This document shows positions 23,860-35,096 of a stretch of DNA of 64,000 bases, piece by piece. Below the pieces are notes generated by a model. It ran no database searches and was not told the origin of the DNA. It saw only the letters and a program-made list of their open reading frames with translations. The position numbers and the translations under genes were made by a program. The first letter of the stretch is position 1; the number at the start of each line of letters is the position of its first letter. This stretch comes from Druceiella hillmani (lineage: Eukaryota; Arthropoda; Insecta; Lepidoptera; Hepialidae): the NCBI GenBank assembly GCA_039881145.1, contig JAYKKI010000152.1:62001-126000 (forward strand), read 5' to 3'.

Positions 23860-24730
23860 TGGTTTTTTAAAAACAACAGTTGTATATTTTTAAAGCTATT
23901 AAAAGTATACCACAAAGCTGATGGACAGGTAATAAGATGGTATTTAAATATTACTTAGGTCATAGTGTTTTTTGAATACGCCTTCGGGCATTTTGTCAGA
24001 TTATATTGCTTATAAAATTTTTACAAAATAAACTTGGTATTTATGATAATTGATAGGACACATTAAATTAAATAAATAAAAACCGTTACACTGACGTTAT
24101 TTTATTTCATTCATTAACCAATCTAAAATAAATCCCAATAGACTTTTTAAAAACATTCTATTATTTGATTTATCACCTTGGTGTGTTGTGTAGATTACAA
24201 GGTACACGGCCTTTGACGGTATGGCATACTGCGTAACCTACGTTCAATTCCCCATCGCTTGTCCAGCAGGGTCGAACTGGTGTTCTTTTATGGCTGTAAG
24301 AGATTACTCTTATAGCAATAAGTCCACCATTTTATAAATTGTATACATTAAAGTACATAAAAAAACAAATAATATTTAGAAATAAGGAAGACTTATTATT
24401 TTATCATCCATCACTGTTTCTACATTTTTATATTTATGTACATGAAATTTCATAATTATTTAAGAATTCGCAATTAACATGTAAAATCTTTAAAAAAATG
24501 TTAAATGTATCTTCCCATACACATAAAGGGATGGGTAAACAATTATTTTGTACGCTTTGCATTATGGGGTATTGATTATTGTAATAGAAAAAATCAAATA
24601 TATTGAGTTTAAAAATATTAATTGCCGCCAATAGGTACTAAGTATATTTTAATTTATATTATTTTGTAATACAGTAGAAACAGTATGGATATTAACAATT
24701 AAAATTTGTTTTTGAGTAACAATGCTACGT
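23860..24730. other. Intergenic, nothing firm
   Basis: A phrase ACGTTCAATTCCC at about 24240 resembles a polymerase III B box, but no convincing A box or tRNA fold was found. Otherwise AT-rich. Confidence 0.4.
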
Positions 24731-24734
24731 AAAT

Positions 24735-25135
24735 GTCTAAGAAAAAATGTCTTCAGGAAGATGTAAACAATGCTATTGAAGACATAAAAAATGGATAGTT
24801 GACATTATTTGCTGCAGTCAAACAGTATAATACCTCAACAATTACATTTTTTGACAAATTTAACAAAAATTATAAATCGGCAAAAGTGGGAAGACCACAC
24901 GATATTCCATTGAATGAGGAACAGCAATTAGTTAATACTATTCGAACAATCAAAAATAGAGATTTAGCTTATCATGACAAGAAATATTAGATATAGTCGC
25001 TGAATATGTAAAACGTAATAAACTGGAAACCCTATTCAGAGAAAACATCCCAGGTCCAGACTGGTTTACAAATTTTCATAAAAGATATAATAAGCTTTCT
25101 ATTAAAAAAACTCAAGCAGTTGAACATATTAGAAA
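24735..25135 (+). pseudogene. pogo/CENP-B-type transposase, N-terminal relic
   Basis: The plus strand reads as a psq-type helix-turn-helix (NNAIEDIKNG, then AAVKQYNTS), a linker with KVGRPHDIPLNEEQQLV, and then IPGPDWFTNFHKRYNKLSI. The last matches the 'GPDWL..FLKRH..LS.R' segment of pogo/jerky-type transposases. In-frame stops interrupt it after about 20 codons and again near 24990. No DDE domain is visible downstream. It belongs to the same broad family as the fragment at 1430-1805 but is on the other strand and not an obvious copy of it. Confidence 0.6.
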
Positions 25136-25139
25136 AAAA

Positions 25140-26040
25140 TTATTTTTAACGATTTTTGTACGCAGCATGTACATCTTCATGATTCCATACATGTTGTTAT
25201 CTATCTTACCAAAATTCTGTAACCTTAGGCTGATAGAAAATTTAAAATAGTGGTAAGAATATTGAATTGGATCACATGAATATGTTACATACTGTTATTG
25301 TTACCAAATAAAGACATTTCAAAGTGATGTTAAACACCTGCAGTTAATTGTAAGGTGTTTGAAAATACTTGCTGTTACTATTTTATATTTTTAATTTTGG
25401 TAGTTCCCATGAAAGCAGTTTAAATTTGTTTAACAAAATGAGTTAGTTTGTAGAATTATTATCAACATATAGAATAAATATAAAAGTAGAGTACGAGATT
25501 AAAACGCACATAATTACTGTTTCTATGAGAATTGGCAATCATGAAAATAAAATTTGTTTTGGTTCATTGCTTTAATTTGTTACTTATTTGATAATTTACC
25601 CCTGACAGAGGTAGAGTGTTGAGTACCACCGACTCCAAGCGGGGCAAATCCGAAATTAAAGTTATGTAAAAATATTTTTAAGCTGTCCCATGGGAAAAGT
25701 TGAGTATTTTTTACAGATCTAAATACAAATGAAAAATAAACTTACCATAGAACAAAGACTACCTTTGAGTGTCATTCGAATTTACCCCATTATATTTCGA
25801 GATTGCACCTGAATAAAAATAAATATGGCAAAATTTCAAACTCTTATATTTAAAAAAACCAATCAAATTTCAAGACAAACTGGGCACAAAGTATTATGCT
25901 GTATAACTGATTTGACATGACATTTTACTAAAAACAACAAATTTAGCAGTAGTCAACTATCTTTATTCTTTTAAAATAAAATTGAGATTTTGTTTTATAT
26001 ATTGAATTTTGATTCCCATTTACATAATTTTGATATATAT
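25140..26040. other. Intergenic, nothing recognised
   Basis: AT-rich sequence without motifs that I can assign. Confidence 0.4.
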
Positions 26041-26044
26041 CTAA

Positions 26045-26077
<33 letters not shown>

Positions 26078-26078
26078 C

Positions 26079-26118
<40 letters not shown>

Positions 26119-26149
26119 CATATTATATATATATATATATATATATATA
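26041..26149. repeat. (AT)n microsatellite with an internal duplicated ACATATACATATT block
   Basis: Long TA dinucleotide tracts interrupted twice by the same ACATATACATATT phrase, so the tract grew in part by a larger tandem duplication. Confidence 0.9.
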
Positions 26150-26376
26150 GTTTCGCAATATGAGTAATTGAAACATATGACACTTCCGCTCTTACACATC
26201 TTTCATACAGCTAAGGAGTTAGTCCTTTCTGTCACGCCCATTTCTTCTGTTCGCACTAAACTCTACACAAAACACTTCGGTTTCATTGTTACAATGTTCA
26301 CATAAATTTACTATACGTTAATAGTACCTATCAATAATATATCAAGGTATATTGCCGTATAAATCAGCTTGAGCCT

Positions 26377-26428
26377 TGGGATCGGGCCCCTTCTCCAGAA
26401 CGAGGAATGGAGAAGGGGCCCGATCCCA
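26377..26428. repeat. Perfect 20 bp GC-rich fold-back hairpin A
   Basis: Left arm 26377-26396 and right arm 26409-26428 are perfect reverse complements around a 12-base loop. The right arm is coding sequence of the adjoining endonuclease-like frame (GSGPFSIP). The left arm is therefore the inverted extra copy. Confidence 0.95.
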
Positions 26429-26975
26429 GTCTGCTTTCTCTGAGGGCGTATTGCTCCTAGACACATGCGATACAATACCTAAGATCTCTAAGGGTCACCC
26501 AGAGCTCGGTCATGACTGACAAGCCCTGCCCTGCATTCAGCTGGATGAAATCCAACTTATTATGAGGTATACTCTATCTCTCTCACAGTTCTCTTAAGAG
26601 CTGCCCTGTATCTAGGGCAGACATCAGTGCCTACGCGATGTCCGGCTTCCTTTTTAAATCTCGTACAGGTGACACAGATTTCAGCTTAAGGGGCACTAGG
26701 GCAATCCTTGCCGTCGTGACCCTTTTTAGTGCACCTATTACAGAACTGCTCGTCTTTGCAGTGTCTCGCAACGTGGCCGTATAAGTAACACCGGAAGCAC
26801 CTGGTCACCTTCTTCGTGCAGGTGACCAGGTGCTTCCAGTCGCGGTGCATTTGGGCGCCCAGATGCCAAGGCTGCGCTATATGACTTTGATGTGGTGAAT
26901 TTTTGAGCTAGTTCCTTACGCGCAGCATCCCTTTCGGCATTAGTGACTTTCAGCTCCCCCCGGAAGATCAACTCC
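26429..26975 (-). pseudogene. R1-like non-LTR retrotransposon fragment: ORF1 zinc knuckles and start of ORF2 endonuclease
   Basis: On the minus strand an ORF1 tail (SYSAALASGRPNAP) precedes CCHC knuckles CFRCYLYGHVARHC (26758-26799) and CNRCTKKGHDGKDC (26701-26742). A stop intervenes, then a third cysteine-histidine cluster (about 26617-26676). An ORF1 end (double stop near 26557) is followed by a second frame starting DFIQLNAGQG with ELWVTLRDL, then a stop and EQYALRES. This second frame resembles the beginning of the apurinic-type endonuclease of R1-group ORF2. The gag-to-endonuclease order supports non-LTR rather than LTR. The piece is short, carries stops, and is bordered or interrupted by two fold-back duplications. 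Confidence 0.7.
26793..26837. repeat. Perfect 17 bp fold-back hairpin B
   Basis: Arms 26793-26809 and 26821-26837 are perfect reverse complements around an 11-base loop. The left arm encodes the beginning of the first zinc knuckle (VTRCFR). The right arm is the inverted copy placed before it in coding direction. The 28-base excess (17 plus 11) equals the one-base frame offset between the two sides of ORF1. Confidence 0.95.
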
Positions 26976-27219
26976 TCCCCAAGTCGGGCAACTTGGAAAC
27001 TAATGTTTTCTAGGAGTTATGACACAATTAACACTTTGTTTAAAATTGTTACCATCAACCAGTATTATAAGAGAATGAAAACGCACAAGGCACTCTTTCC
27101 CGAAGTAGGAAATTGTAGCCAAAGGTGAAAAACAAAAAAAAACACTTGGAAATAATTTTCCAGAATTAAAGTATGTGGAGCATGTATAAATGCATCCGAT
27201 AGTGACAACGACCGGAGAA

Positions 27220-29166
27220 AAACCCAACCGAACCCAATCTAACTTAATCTAACCTAATTTTTACTCTTTTCACCAATTTCGACTTTTGAGTTTTCCTTAG
27301 CTCCAGTTAGTCTAGGCTAGGTCAGTTCAGGTTAAGTTAGGTTAGGCCAGGTTAGACCAGATCAGATTAGATTAGATTGCCTTTCTGCTTCTTTAAATGA
27401 TTTTTGCTATTTTTGATTATTTTGACAGTTTTTCGGATTTTTCGACGTTTTCGCCACTTTAGACATTTTCGCTAATTTGTCAATTTTTTAAATTTTGTAT
27501 AATTTTTCTTCATTTTTCGCCTTTTTACACAATTTTCACCATTTTCGTCCCTTGAGTTTTCCTTAGCTTCGGTTAGTCTAGGCTAGGTTAGTTTAGGTCA
27601 AGCTAGGTTAGGTTAGATTAGACTAAGTTAGGTTGGGTTAGGTTAGGCTAGGTTAGATTGGCTTTATGCTTCTTACAATAATTTTTGCTATTTTTCGCCA
27701 TTTTGACAAATTTTGCCCTTTTCGCCATTTTTGTTTTTTTTTCATTTTTTTGAAATAATTTTTTGCCATTTTTCGCCTACTTACACCATTTTCGTTTCTT
27801 GAGTTTTCCTTAGCTTTAGTTAGTCTAAGCTAAGGTAACTTTATGTTAAGTTTGTTTACATTGGGTTCGGTTAGGTTAGGTTAGGTTTGATTAAGATAGG
27901 TTATATTAGTTTTTCAATGATTTTTGCTATTTTTCGCCATTTAATTTTTTTTTGCCTTTTTCGCCTATATTTATTCTTTGGTCAAATATTTTATAATTTT
28001 TTTCCATTTTGTGTAATTTTTCGCCATTTTTTGCCTTTTTACAATATTTTCACCATTTTCGTCTCTTAAATTTTCCATAACCTCGGTTATTCTAAGCTAA
28101 GTCAGTTTAGGTTTAGCTATTTATTTTTATGTTAGGTTAGGTTGGCTGGTTAGGTTAAGTTATGTTAAGTTGGGTTAGGTTAGGTTTAATTATAGGTTAG
28201 GTATATATGTCAGATTGGTTTTACGCTTCTTTCAATGATTTTTGCTACTTTATGACAATTTTTTTCCATTTTCACTATTTTTCGCCATTTTCGCCGGTTT
28301 GTAAACTTTTTGAAATTTAATAATAGGTTGACATTTTGTGCAATTTTTCGTCATTTTTCATCTTTTTACACCATTTTCGTCTCTTGTGTTTTCCTTAGAT
28401 TAGGTTAGTTCAACTTAAAGTAGGTTGAGTAAGTTTTGATTAGTTAAACGCAAAAAATTGGTTGAATTTCGAAAAATTGACAAAATAACGAAAAATGACG
28501 AAAATGGTAAGTAAAGGAAAAATGGCAAAAATCACTGAAAGTAAATAAAACCAGTCTAACTTAACTACTTTTATCTAGCCTAACTTAACCCAAACTAACC
28601 TAACCTAAATAGACCTAGCCCTAGACTAACCGAAGCTAAAGACAATTCAAGTGGTGAAAATGGCGAAAATAATGTAAAATGTCGAAAAGTGGCGAACAAT
28701 AATCAAAATAGCAAAAAACATTGACATTTAAAAAAATTTACAAAATAGCGAAAAATGGCGAAAAGGCAATAACTTACCAAAATGGCAATAATCACTGTAA
28801 GTAGCGTTAAGCCAATCTAATCTTACCTAATCCTATCTAACTTAACCTAACATAACCTAACTTAACCTAAACTGACCGGGCCTAGACTAACCGAAGCTAA
28901 GGAAAATTCAAGAGGCGAAAAAATGTTGAAAAATGTATTGAAAATGGTGAAAAATTACCAAAATTGGGAAAAAATTTATGAAATTTCAAAAATTTTACAA
29001 AATAGCGAAAAATGCCGAAAATGGGAAAAAACGTTTAAATAGCAAAATATGCAAAAAATAGCGAAATATGACAAAAATCACTGAAAGTAGCTTAAAGCCA
29101 GTCTAACTTAACCTAATCCAACCTAGCCTAACTTAACCCAATCTAACCTAACTTAACCTAAACTGA
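27220..29166. repeat. Array of ~250-320 bp units carrying TTAGG tracts, switching to CCTAA orientation
   Basis: Five plus-oriented units share TTTTCCTTAG (or close) at 27291, 27557, 27804, 28071 and 28389. In each, this is followed by GTTAGTCTAGGCTAGG-like text and short TTAGG/TTAGGTTAGG runs, then GCTTCTTTCAATGATTTTTG and many 'TTTTTCGCCATTTT' phrases. After about 28440 the same unit continues as its reverse complement: CTAACCGAAGCTAAGG near 28886-28901 and its variant near 28625-28640, CCTAACTTAACC runs, and GGCGAAAAATGGCGAAAA. So TTAGG points inward from the left and CCTAA outward on the right. The units are diverged. This may be a relic of subtelomeric repeats, a satellite, or a compound fold-back element. 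Confidence 0.85.
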
Positions 29167-29344
29167 TTATTAGAAATATTTTATATATATTTATTTAAAT
29201 TATTTCCAAGTGTTGATATTTTTGCTAAAGCTTGATTTTTTGGTCTCTTATCACAAGTTCTTGCTTTATCTATTAATCCTGCATTTAACATTTTATTGAT
29301 ACTTTTTATAACTACCTTAAACACATCTAAATTATCATCTGCCC

Positions 29345-29650
29345 TAGCTGTTAACCGATACTAATTTCATCAAATAGAAAACTGACCAACTTATTCTCAT
29401 TTGTTTTTTCCAAAATTGTTTGCTTAAGGGGAACATAATTATCGATTGAATTATAATTAATATTTAACTTGAGTGATATTATTTTAACTTTAGCATTATA
29501 ACCATAACTAAATACACATCTAACTGATGGCAATTATAAAGTGGTAGCTAAATTTCTACACTTTTGGGGATTTTTAATACAAATTCATGCAAATCTCTTT
29601 CATTTTTGAACCACACACCACTGCGGCTTTTTCTGAAATGATTTCTTAAT
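29345..29650 (-). pseudogene. Possible P-element/THAP9-like transposase relic
   Basis: The minus strand has a 60-codon open stretch ending KLVSFLFDEISIG, similar to the 'V.LFDEMSI' region containing a catalytic Asp in P-element-type transposases. It is preceded by a broken frame with VWFKNERDLHEFVLKIPKS. The resemblance is limited to this region, and it could be another transposase type or chance. No termini are visible. Confidence 0.3.
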
Positions 29651-32600
29651 CGAAGATTAAGTCGAGTCTTTTGGTAAAATATGTCTCAACATTGGTTCTA
29701 CTTTTGAATATTATATACTTTCCGAATTGCCATACTGTATAAGGCTTCCTCAACCTTTTGGATTTGTACGTCAGCAATGCAGTCATTTTTTCAGTGTATA
29801 TATCTTTTGTTGACTCTTTTCGAAAGGCTAACTCTAGTAGAAGCTGCTTCCGGAAGTATGCCTTCCTATAACCATATTTAAATGTAAATCGGTAAATAAT
29901 GATTATATTTGGTATGCTATAAAAATTAATGTTATTGCCTTCACATTATCTGGCAACTCCGGACATTAAACGATTAACATCAAATACATATAATTTATCT
30001 CAAGCTGGTCATATTAGTTGCCGTGAAAACAGAAGATGATAATGTACATTATTTATGTTTAGTGAAGTGTTTAGTCTTATATTATCGTTAGATTATAACT
30101 ATCAAAACAAATTAAATAAAGTGAAGATCCTTATTAATAAGCATGATATTAATTATGCAATCAAATTACAATCAGTGCATGACAAAATTTATACATATTT
30201 AAATATACTTAATCTAAAGGTTCTGTCTGGTCTAGTATAATTGCCAGAGTTTACGTTCAAATCCCAACTAGGTTATGAATCATTTTTAATGATTGTGTTA
30301 TAATAATATAAATTACCTTACACATAGTCTTTATAGTATATATTTGTTCCAACTTGGTCTGACTTCAACACTGTCGTGTACCATCTTGAGTTCACACTAG
30401 CAAATTTTGACTGTACCATTACGTCAAGTGTAATGTAACACACCAGATCAGAGAGTATATAGTATAGTACATACAATTCTACCAGTATAAACTAACCAGG
30501 TGTAGGTTAGTTCATGCAAATTGTTCAGCTCAAACTTCATGCAAATTGAGACCAGCTCAAAGTTAAACTGTTACTATTGTACATCAAAGTATATAACATA
30601 CTACGTCTGAACTAGAGCCGAGTCGAAAAACAATTAACAGTTAACGATCAACTTTAACGTGCGTCAACGATCAACGCCGTTGAGGAAAATATGTGTTAAA
30701 AGTTGATCAACACTTGCAGTTAATAAACGGTCGAAGTCGTTACTACTAGTTATTTTTATAGATTTAAATACGAGAATTTTTATTTCAAATTATAGTTTTT
30801 TAAAGAGTTAGAAAGATACTAACTTTTAATATTAATTGTCAACATTAATATACTGGATTTTTTTGTATTTATGTGTATCTAGGTCAAGAAACATTGTACA
30901 TTTATTCAAAATATCATAAAGATGTAAACAAAGTGATACTTGGAATTATTTTACGTGGGATAACGAAATTTGTTGGAGAAATATTGAATAAATTACATTA
31001 GCTTTCAAGGTAATAAATTTACTAATTAATCTTATGTTAGAGTCATGTGAACTTCTAAACACTATATTTACAATGCACAACTCATTTTGCTTAAAATATT
31101 TTAATTTGATTTAATATTAGGAGAAAAATTTAAAATGAATTTGAACGAGTTCAGCAATGAATCGGATCACTAGTTACGTATTGATTGACTCAAGCTCCAC
31201 ATAAGTACCAGGTTTCAATTATTGTGTTAATATAAACATTTGACCGATGCCCGAGTCCGTAACACTTAGTAAACAATGCCCTGTTGCGCCGCCATTTTCG
31301 GCGTGGTGTTTATATTAATTATGGTAAGCGCTTAAACATATTAACAGTTAATATTAACCGTTTTGGCCAACAGAAAGTGTCGCCAACGTCAACAGGTATT
31401 AACGTTTACAAAGAGTTGCGTTGCTTTATTTTAAATAAAAAATATAAATACATAATAAGTGAGATAGTTTCAGAGTAAGTATAGTGGCCTCAATTCTGTA
31501 AAGTACAAAATTTTATTCCAACAAAAAACGCTCACGTTTTTCTAATCTCACTCTTCCTTAACTTCATTTTTGTGAGCTCGAGAATAGATATCGACCTATC
31601 TAATTAATATAGGCACATCTGAGATACACGAAGGAAAAATACCGACATGCCTCGCGGCGTCGCGTTGCTAAAATAATGTCATCTAATCTCATCACACAGA
31701 AGCAAACTTATCAAAACACTTACTTAGTACCATTACTCTCCACCGTGGCTGTACTTGCATGATTTACGGTGTCAACTTTACATTACGGGCATTGATCCTC
31801 TGTTGTAGTAAGTTGTATATTATTTACTCTTAGCTAATGTGTAATTAATTGTAATATGAATACAACATGGAAATAAAAACGAAATATATACAGCCATCTA
31901 GTGAAAAAAGATAAAACTAAGTTCGAAACAAGGTTATAAGTTGCAATTACTTTTACATGCTTACGATAATTTCTCGTGACAGGAATATACGTCACGATTA
32001 ATTATTTTGAGTATAATTTAAAGCAATTTTTTCTAATATCCATCATTTTATAGCCATTTTTCCATATTTTTTAATTGTATTATTCGAAACCTGTACGTAA
32101 AATTAATGCATAGTTTTTGAACGCACACACCACAAAAGAAATTCTTGGACGATAAAACGTCGACGTTAATGTCATTTTATTGAAAAAATAACGTCTTTAA
32201 AAACATTTCCATATGTTACTAAATTGCGATTATTTCAATATTTTCCCGCCCTACCTAGATTCATGTTTACCAAGTATATTTGCAACCTTTTTATTTGAAA
32301 CAAAATGTGTTGTTTAAATATGAAAATTGTATGATAAAAAGCTAAAGAAGTTATACTTCGGGACGACATGCCGTTGTAAACAGAAATTCGGTTTAATTGT
32401 TTAAACGTATGTTTTTCTATTCATCACTTGTAATGATTTAATCTCTTTTATAAATTTTGCAAGTATTTTATCAAACTATTATATTTTAATATATGTATAA
32501 AGAATACAGAATTGAACAACCTTAATAGATATTGAGCAATTTAGTTTTCTATACACATTCATAGATGGAAGTATTTTTTTTCTCTAGACAAATCGTCCGT

Positions 32601-32700
32601 TTCTTTTTTTAAATTAAGATTAATATTATTTTAAATATTTGGTGAATTTAAGCAGTCATTGTCTTCAGATCAAAACCACATTTTTCAGGGCTTAAGAATA
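29651..32700. other. Intergenic, nothing recognised
   Basis: AT-rich. A few sub-stretches are less AT-rich (30600-30720; 31250-31320; 31640-31670). A B-box-like phrase GTTCAAATCCC occurs at about 30256 without a convincing tRNA fold around it. Confidence 0.4.
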
Positions 32701-32716
32701 TCTCTTAATTTTATCC

Positions 32717-32720
<4 letters not shown>

Positions 32721-32770
<50 letters not shown>
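32721..32770. repeat. (TA)n microsatellite
   Basis: Uninterrupted TA dinucleotides over about 50 bases. Confidence 0.95.
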
Positions 32771-32776
<6 letters not shown>

Positions 32777-33021
32777 GTTGAATCTGAATTCTGTTCTATT
32801 GTTATTATTTCTATTTAAATATATAGTTTTGTAATAAATCAATATACCTATAACGTTTCTTTAGTGCCGCTTATCTTATATAATGTTTACAGTGGTATTC
32901 TTTTGTTTCGCACCGTGTATTTCTAGCGTGAACATGTAAGATGGCGTTACTGAATTTTTTACATTTCAAACTATAAATTGTAAACGTTGTGCATAAGACA
33001 ATTAAAAAACAATTATTAGCT

Positions 33022-33210
33022 ATCGCTTCTCGGCCTTTTGGCTAAGATCAAAGTGTAGTATCTGTTCTTATCAGCTTAATATCTGATAGTTCCCGCATCG
33101 CGGGACCAGTATATTAAACTGATTTTTGGAAAGTGACGGGATGTTCGGGGCTTGCTCCACTCCTGTCGCGGGTTGGCCCGGCATTGCAGTGCCGCCGGGA
33201 TCGGCCCACT
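33022..33210 (+). ncRNA. U2: U2 spliceosomal snRNA
   Basis: The sequence begins ATCGCTTCTCGGCCTTTTGG and keeps the near-invariant 5' half of U2. This includes the branch-site recognition element GTGTAGTA (about 33053-33060) and stem-loop IIa/b (ATCAGCTTAATATCTGATAG region is recognisable). An Sm-type site GATTTTTGGA lies at 33121-33130. Stem-loops III and IV follow (GCTTGCTCCACTCCTGTCGC; TTGGCCCGGCATTGCAGTGC). The 3' half is of the insect type known from Drosophila. Compensating pairs in the stems (for example CCCGC-ATC-GCGGG) are intact. The length, 189 bases, is normal. Nothing suggests a retro-pseudogene: there is no A tail, and the 3' end is complete. I could not define the upstream PSE by eye. 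Confidence 0.95.
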
Positions 33211-35090
33211 TATTAACCTAATACGTATTACGTTATCGTAACAAATTAATAAACTTTCAAATTATTAAAACGAATGCCATTCAAAACTTTTCATAGTTTA
33301 GTTTTAAGCAAAACGTGCTCTAATTCCGAAAATCCCTAGCTTTTAAACTTGCATATCAGCGGGGGGCAAAATCATTATTTGATGATGTGGTCTACCCAAC
33401 CCTAAAATTTATTTTAATAGTATCGATATCGTTTTCGATATATCGGGCGACTTTAAAGATAATATTAGCGTTCTAAAAAAATATAGTCTATTTTGTTTAG
33501 TTTAACTCAATAATACAATCTCAGATTACTAAATAAATACCAATCAATGAACATTTCTTCTAATAAATCAAATAATATGAAGTCTGGGTCTGAAATCAAA
33601 AACAATGGACAAGAATAATTTTCTTGTTTATTAATCAAATAGGTAATTAGCCTAGGTAAATAATATTTTTTATTCAAATACTTAGTTTAGGTAATAATTA
33701 ATATTGATCAACCAATCACCCAGGCAAAGGAATATTTTTCTGACAGGGACAAAATGAAAGCTTGATGTGCTCTGGTGTTATTGAGTACTGTGAGATTTAC
33801 CGCAGATGCCATTTTCTCAGATGAAACCGAGGACGCAGTAGGTATAAAATATTTTGGAGCTATTTCTGTAAGGAGCCAGGTAAAATGGCGACTATCAAAT
33901 CAGACTTTATTTCATTCCCTTTTCTGGGTAGGTATTATGGGTTGGTTAAGATATTGTTTCAGTTCGCTAGGCATACACCACTTCTGGTTGAGTTTGGAAT
34001 TGAATTGCTGCTTGCTGCGGACCACAGAGTTTAGTGTCGCCATAGGAAAAATCGAAATATTAAATATCCACAAATAATATCGATATAAAGAATCAAAAAT
34101 ATCAATATTTTTACTACAAGCCTAATTTAAATATGGTTTTCGATAGCATATAGGTATTTTTGTGAACGGATTTTAATCTACATTTTATTAATTTATGTAT
34201 AATTTTATTTATTAATTTGTATATAAGCAAAATTTAAATAACAGGTGTGGATTTTAACTTCGTAGTAATTAATTCTTTATAATCATTCGGTAAAAATTCC
34301 ATGTTGTTCGGTAATGTTCCGTCAATACAAAACAAAAGAATAAAGCATAAAACAGATAATATATGAAACAATGAATTGCATTAAGAAAATGAACGCGTTA
34401 TTTCTTGCTCTTTTTATTCAGACTAGCGACGGCCGGTGTTTGACAATAAAGCAATATAATATTTTAACATGTTACCAAGTGTAATATTCTTAATAACGTA
34501 ATGCGTTCATTCCAATCGGTAATAGGTATGGATCACATAACAGGTATGAATTTTAACGTTCTAATAACAGATTATAATTAATATGTCCGTGATGTTCGGT
34601 AGATATGAAACGAAAGGCAATGCAAAAAGAAAAGTGCTGTCTCGCGAGTGACAGCCATTTAAATACCACCGTATCATAACATTTTAACGTAAAGGACTAA
34701 AAATTAAGACAAAAAACAAACTTCAGCTGCTGTACAGACGGGTGCAAATGTAATTTAGTGGATATTAATCACATCTTATTTTTTAAAACTGACTGTCGAT
34801 GTGTTCAAGTGTTAGAACATTAATTACAGTGTTCAAAAACACGGCAATCAAAGCACCAATGTGTTATTATTTTAACTCATATTGAATAATTTAGCTGTGA
34901 ATTGATGTTAATAAAAAATATGATGAAATCATTGGACTCCAAATAAGTACTGACAGCGACGAAATAGAAGGCCCGTCTACAACTAAAGAAGATAATGATG
35001 TTTTAAAGCGAGATATAAATTATGCGACGTCAAGTTAAGCATTATTATCGACTGTAAAACGACACCATGACGACAAATATACATCAAAAA
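33211..35090. other. Intergenic, nothing firm
   Basis: A 100-codon open frame (33775-34077, plus) has no family resemblance. TATCGATATCGTTTTCGATA-type text at 33420-33446 and similar text at 34070-34145 hint at an old DNA element, without recognisable coding content. Confidence 0.35.
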
Positions 35091-35096
35091 CAAAAA

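Noticed and set aside
24183..24260. B-box-like ACGTTCAATTCCC
   Set aside because: No A box at tRNA distance and no fold; a random or highly decayed SINE match.
30210..30275. B-box-like GTTCAAATCCC with TGGTCTAGTATAA upstream
   Set aside because: A and B boxes too close together and no acceptor pairing; not called as tRNA.
33775..34077. A 100-codon plus-strand open frame upstream of the hAT relic
   Set aside because: No resemblance to the hAT BED finger or any family; stops and start context do not support a gene.
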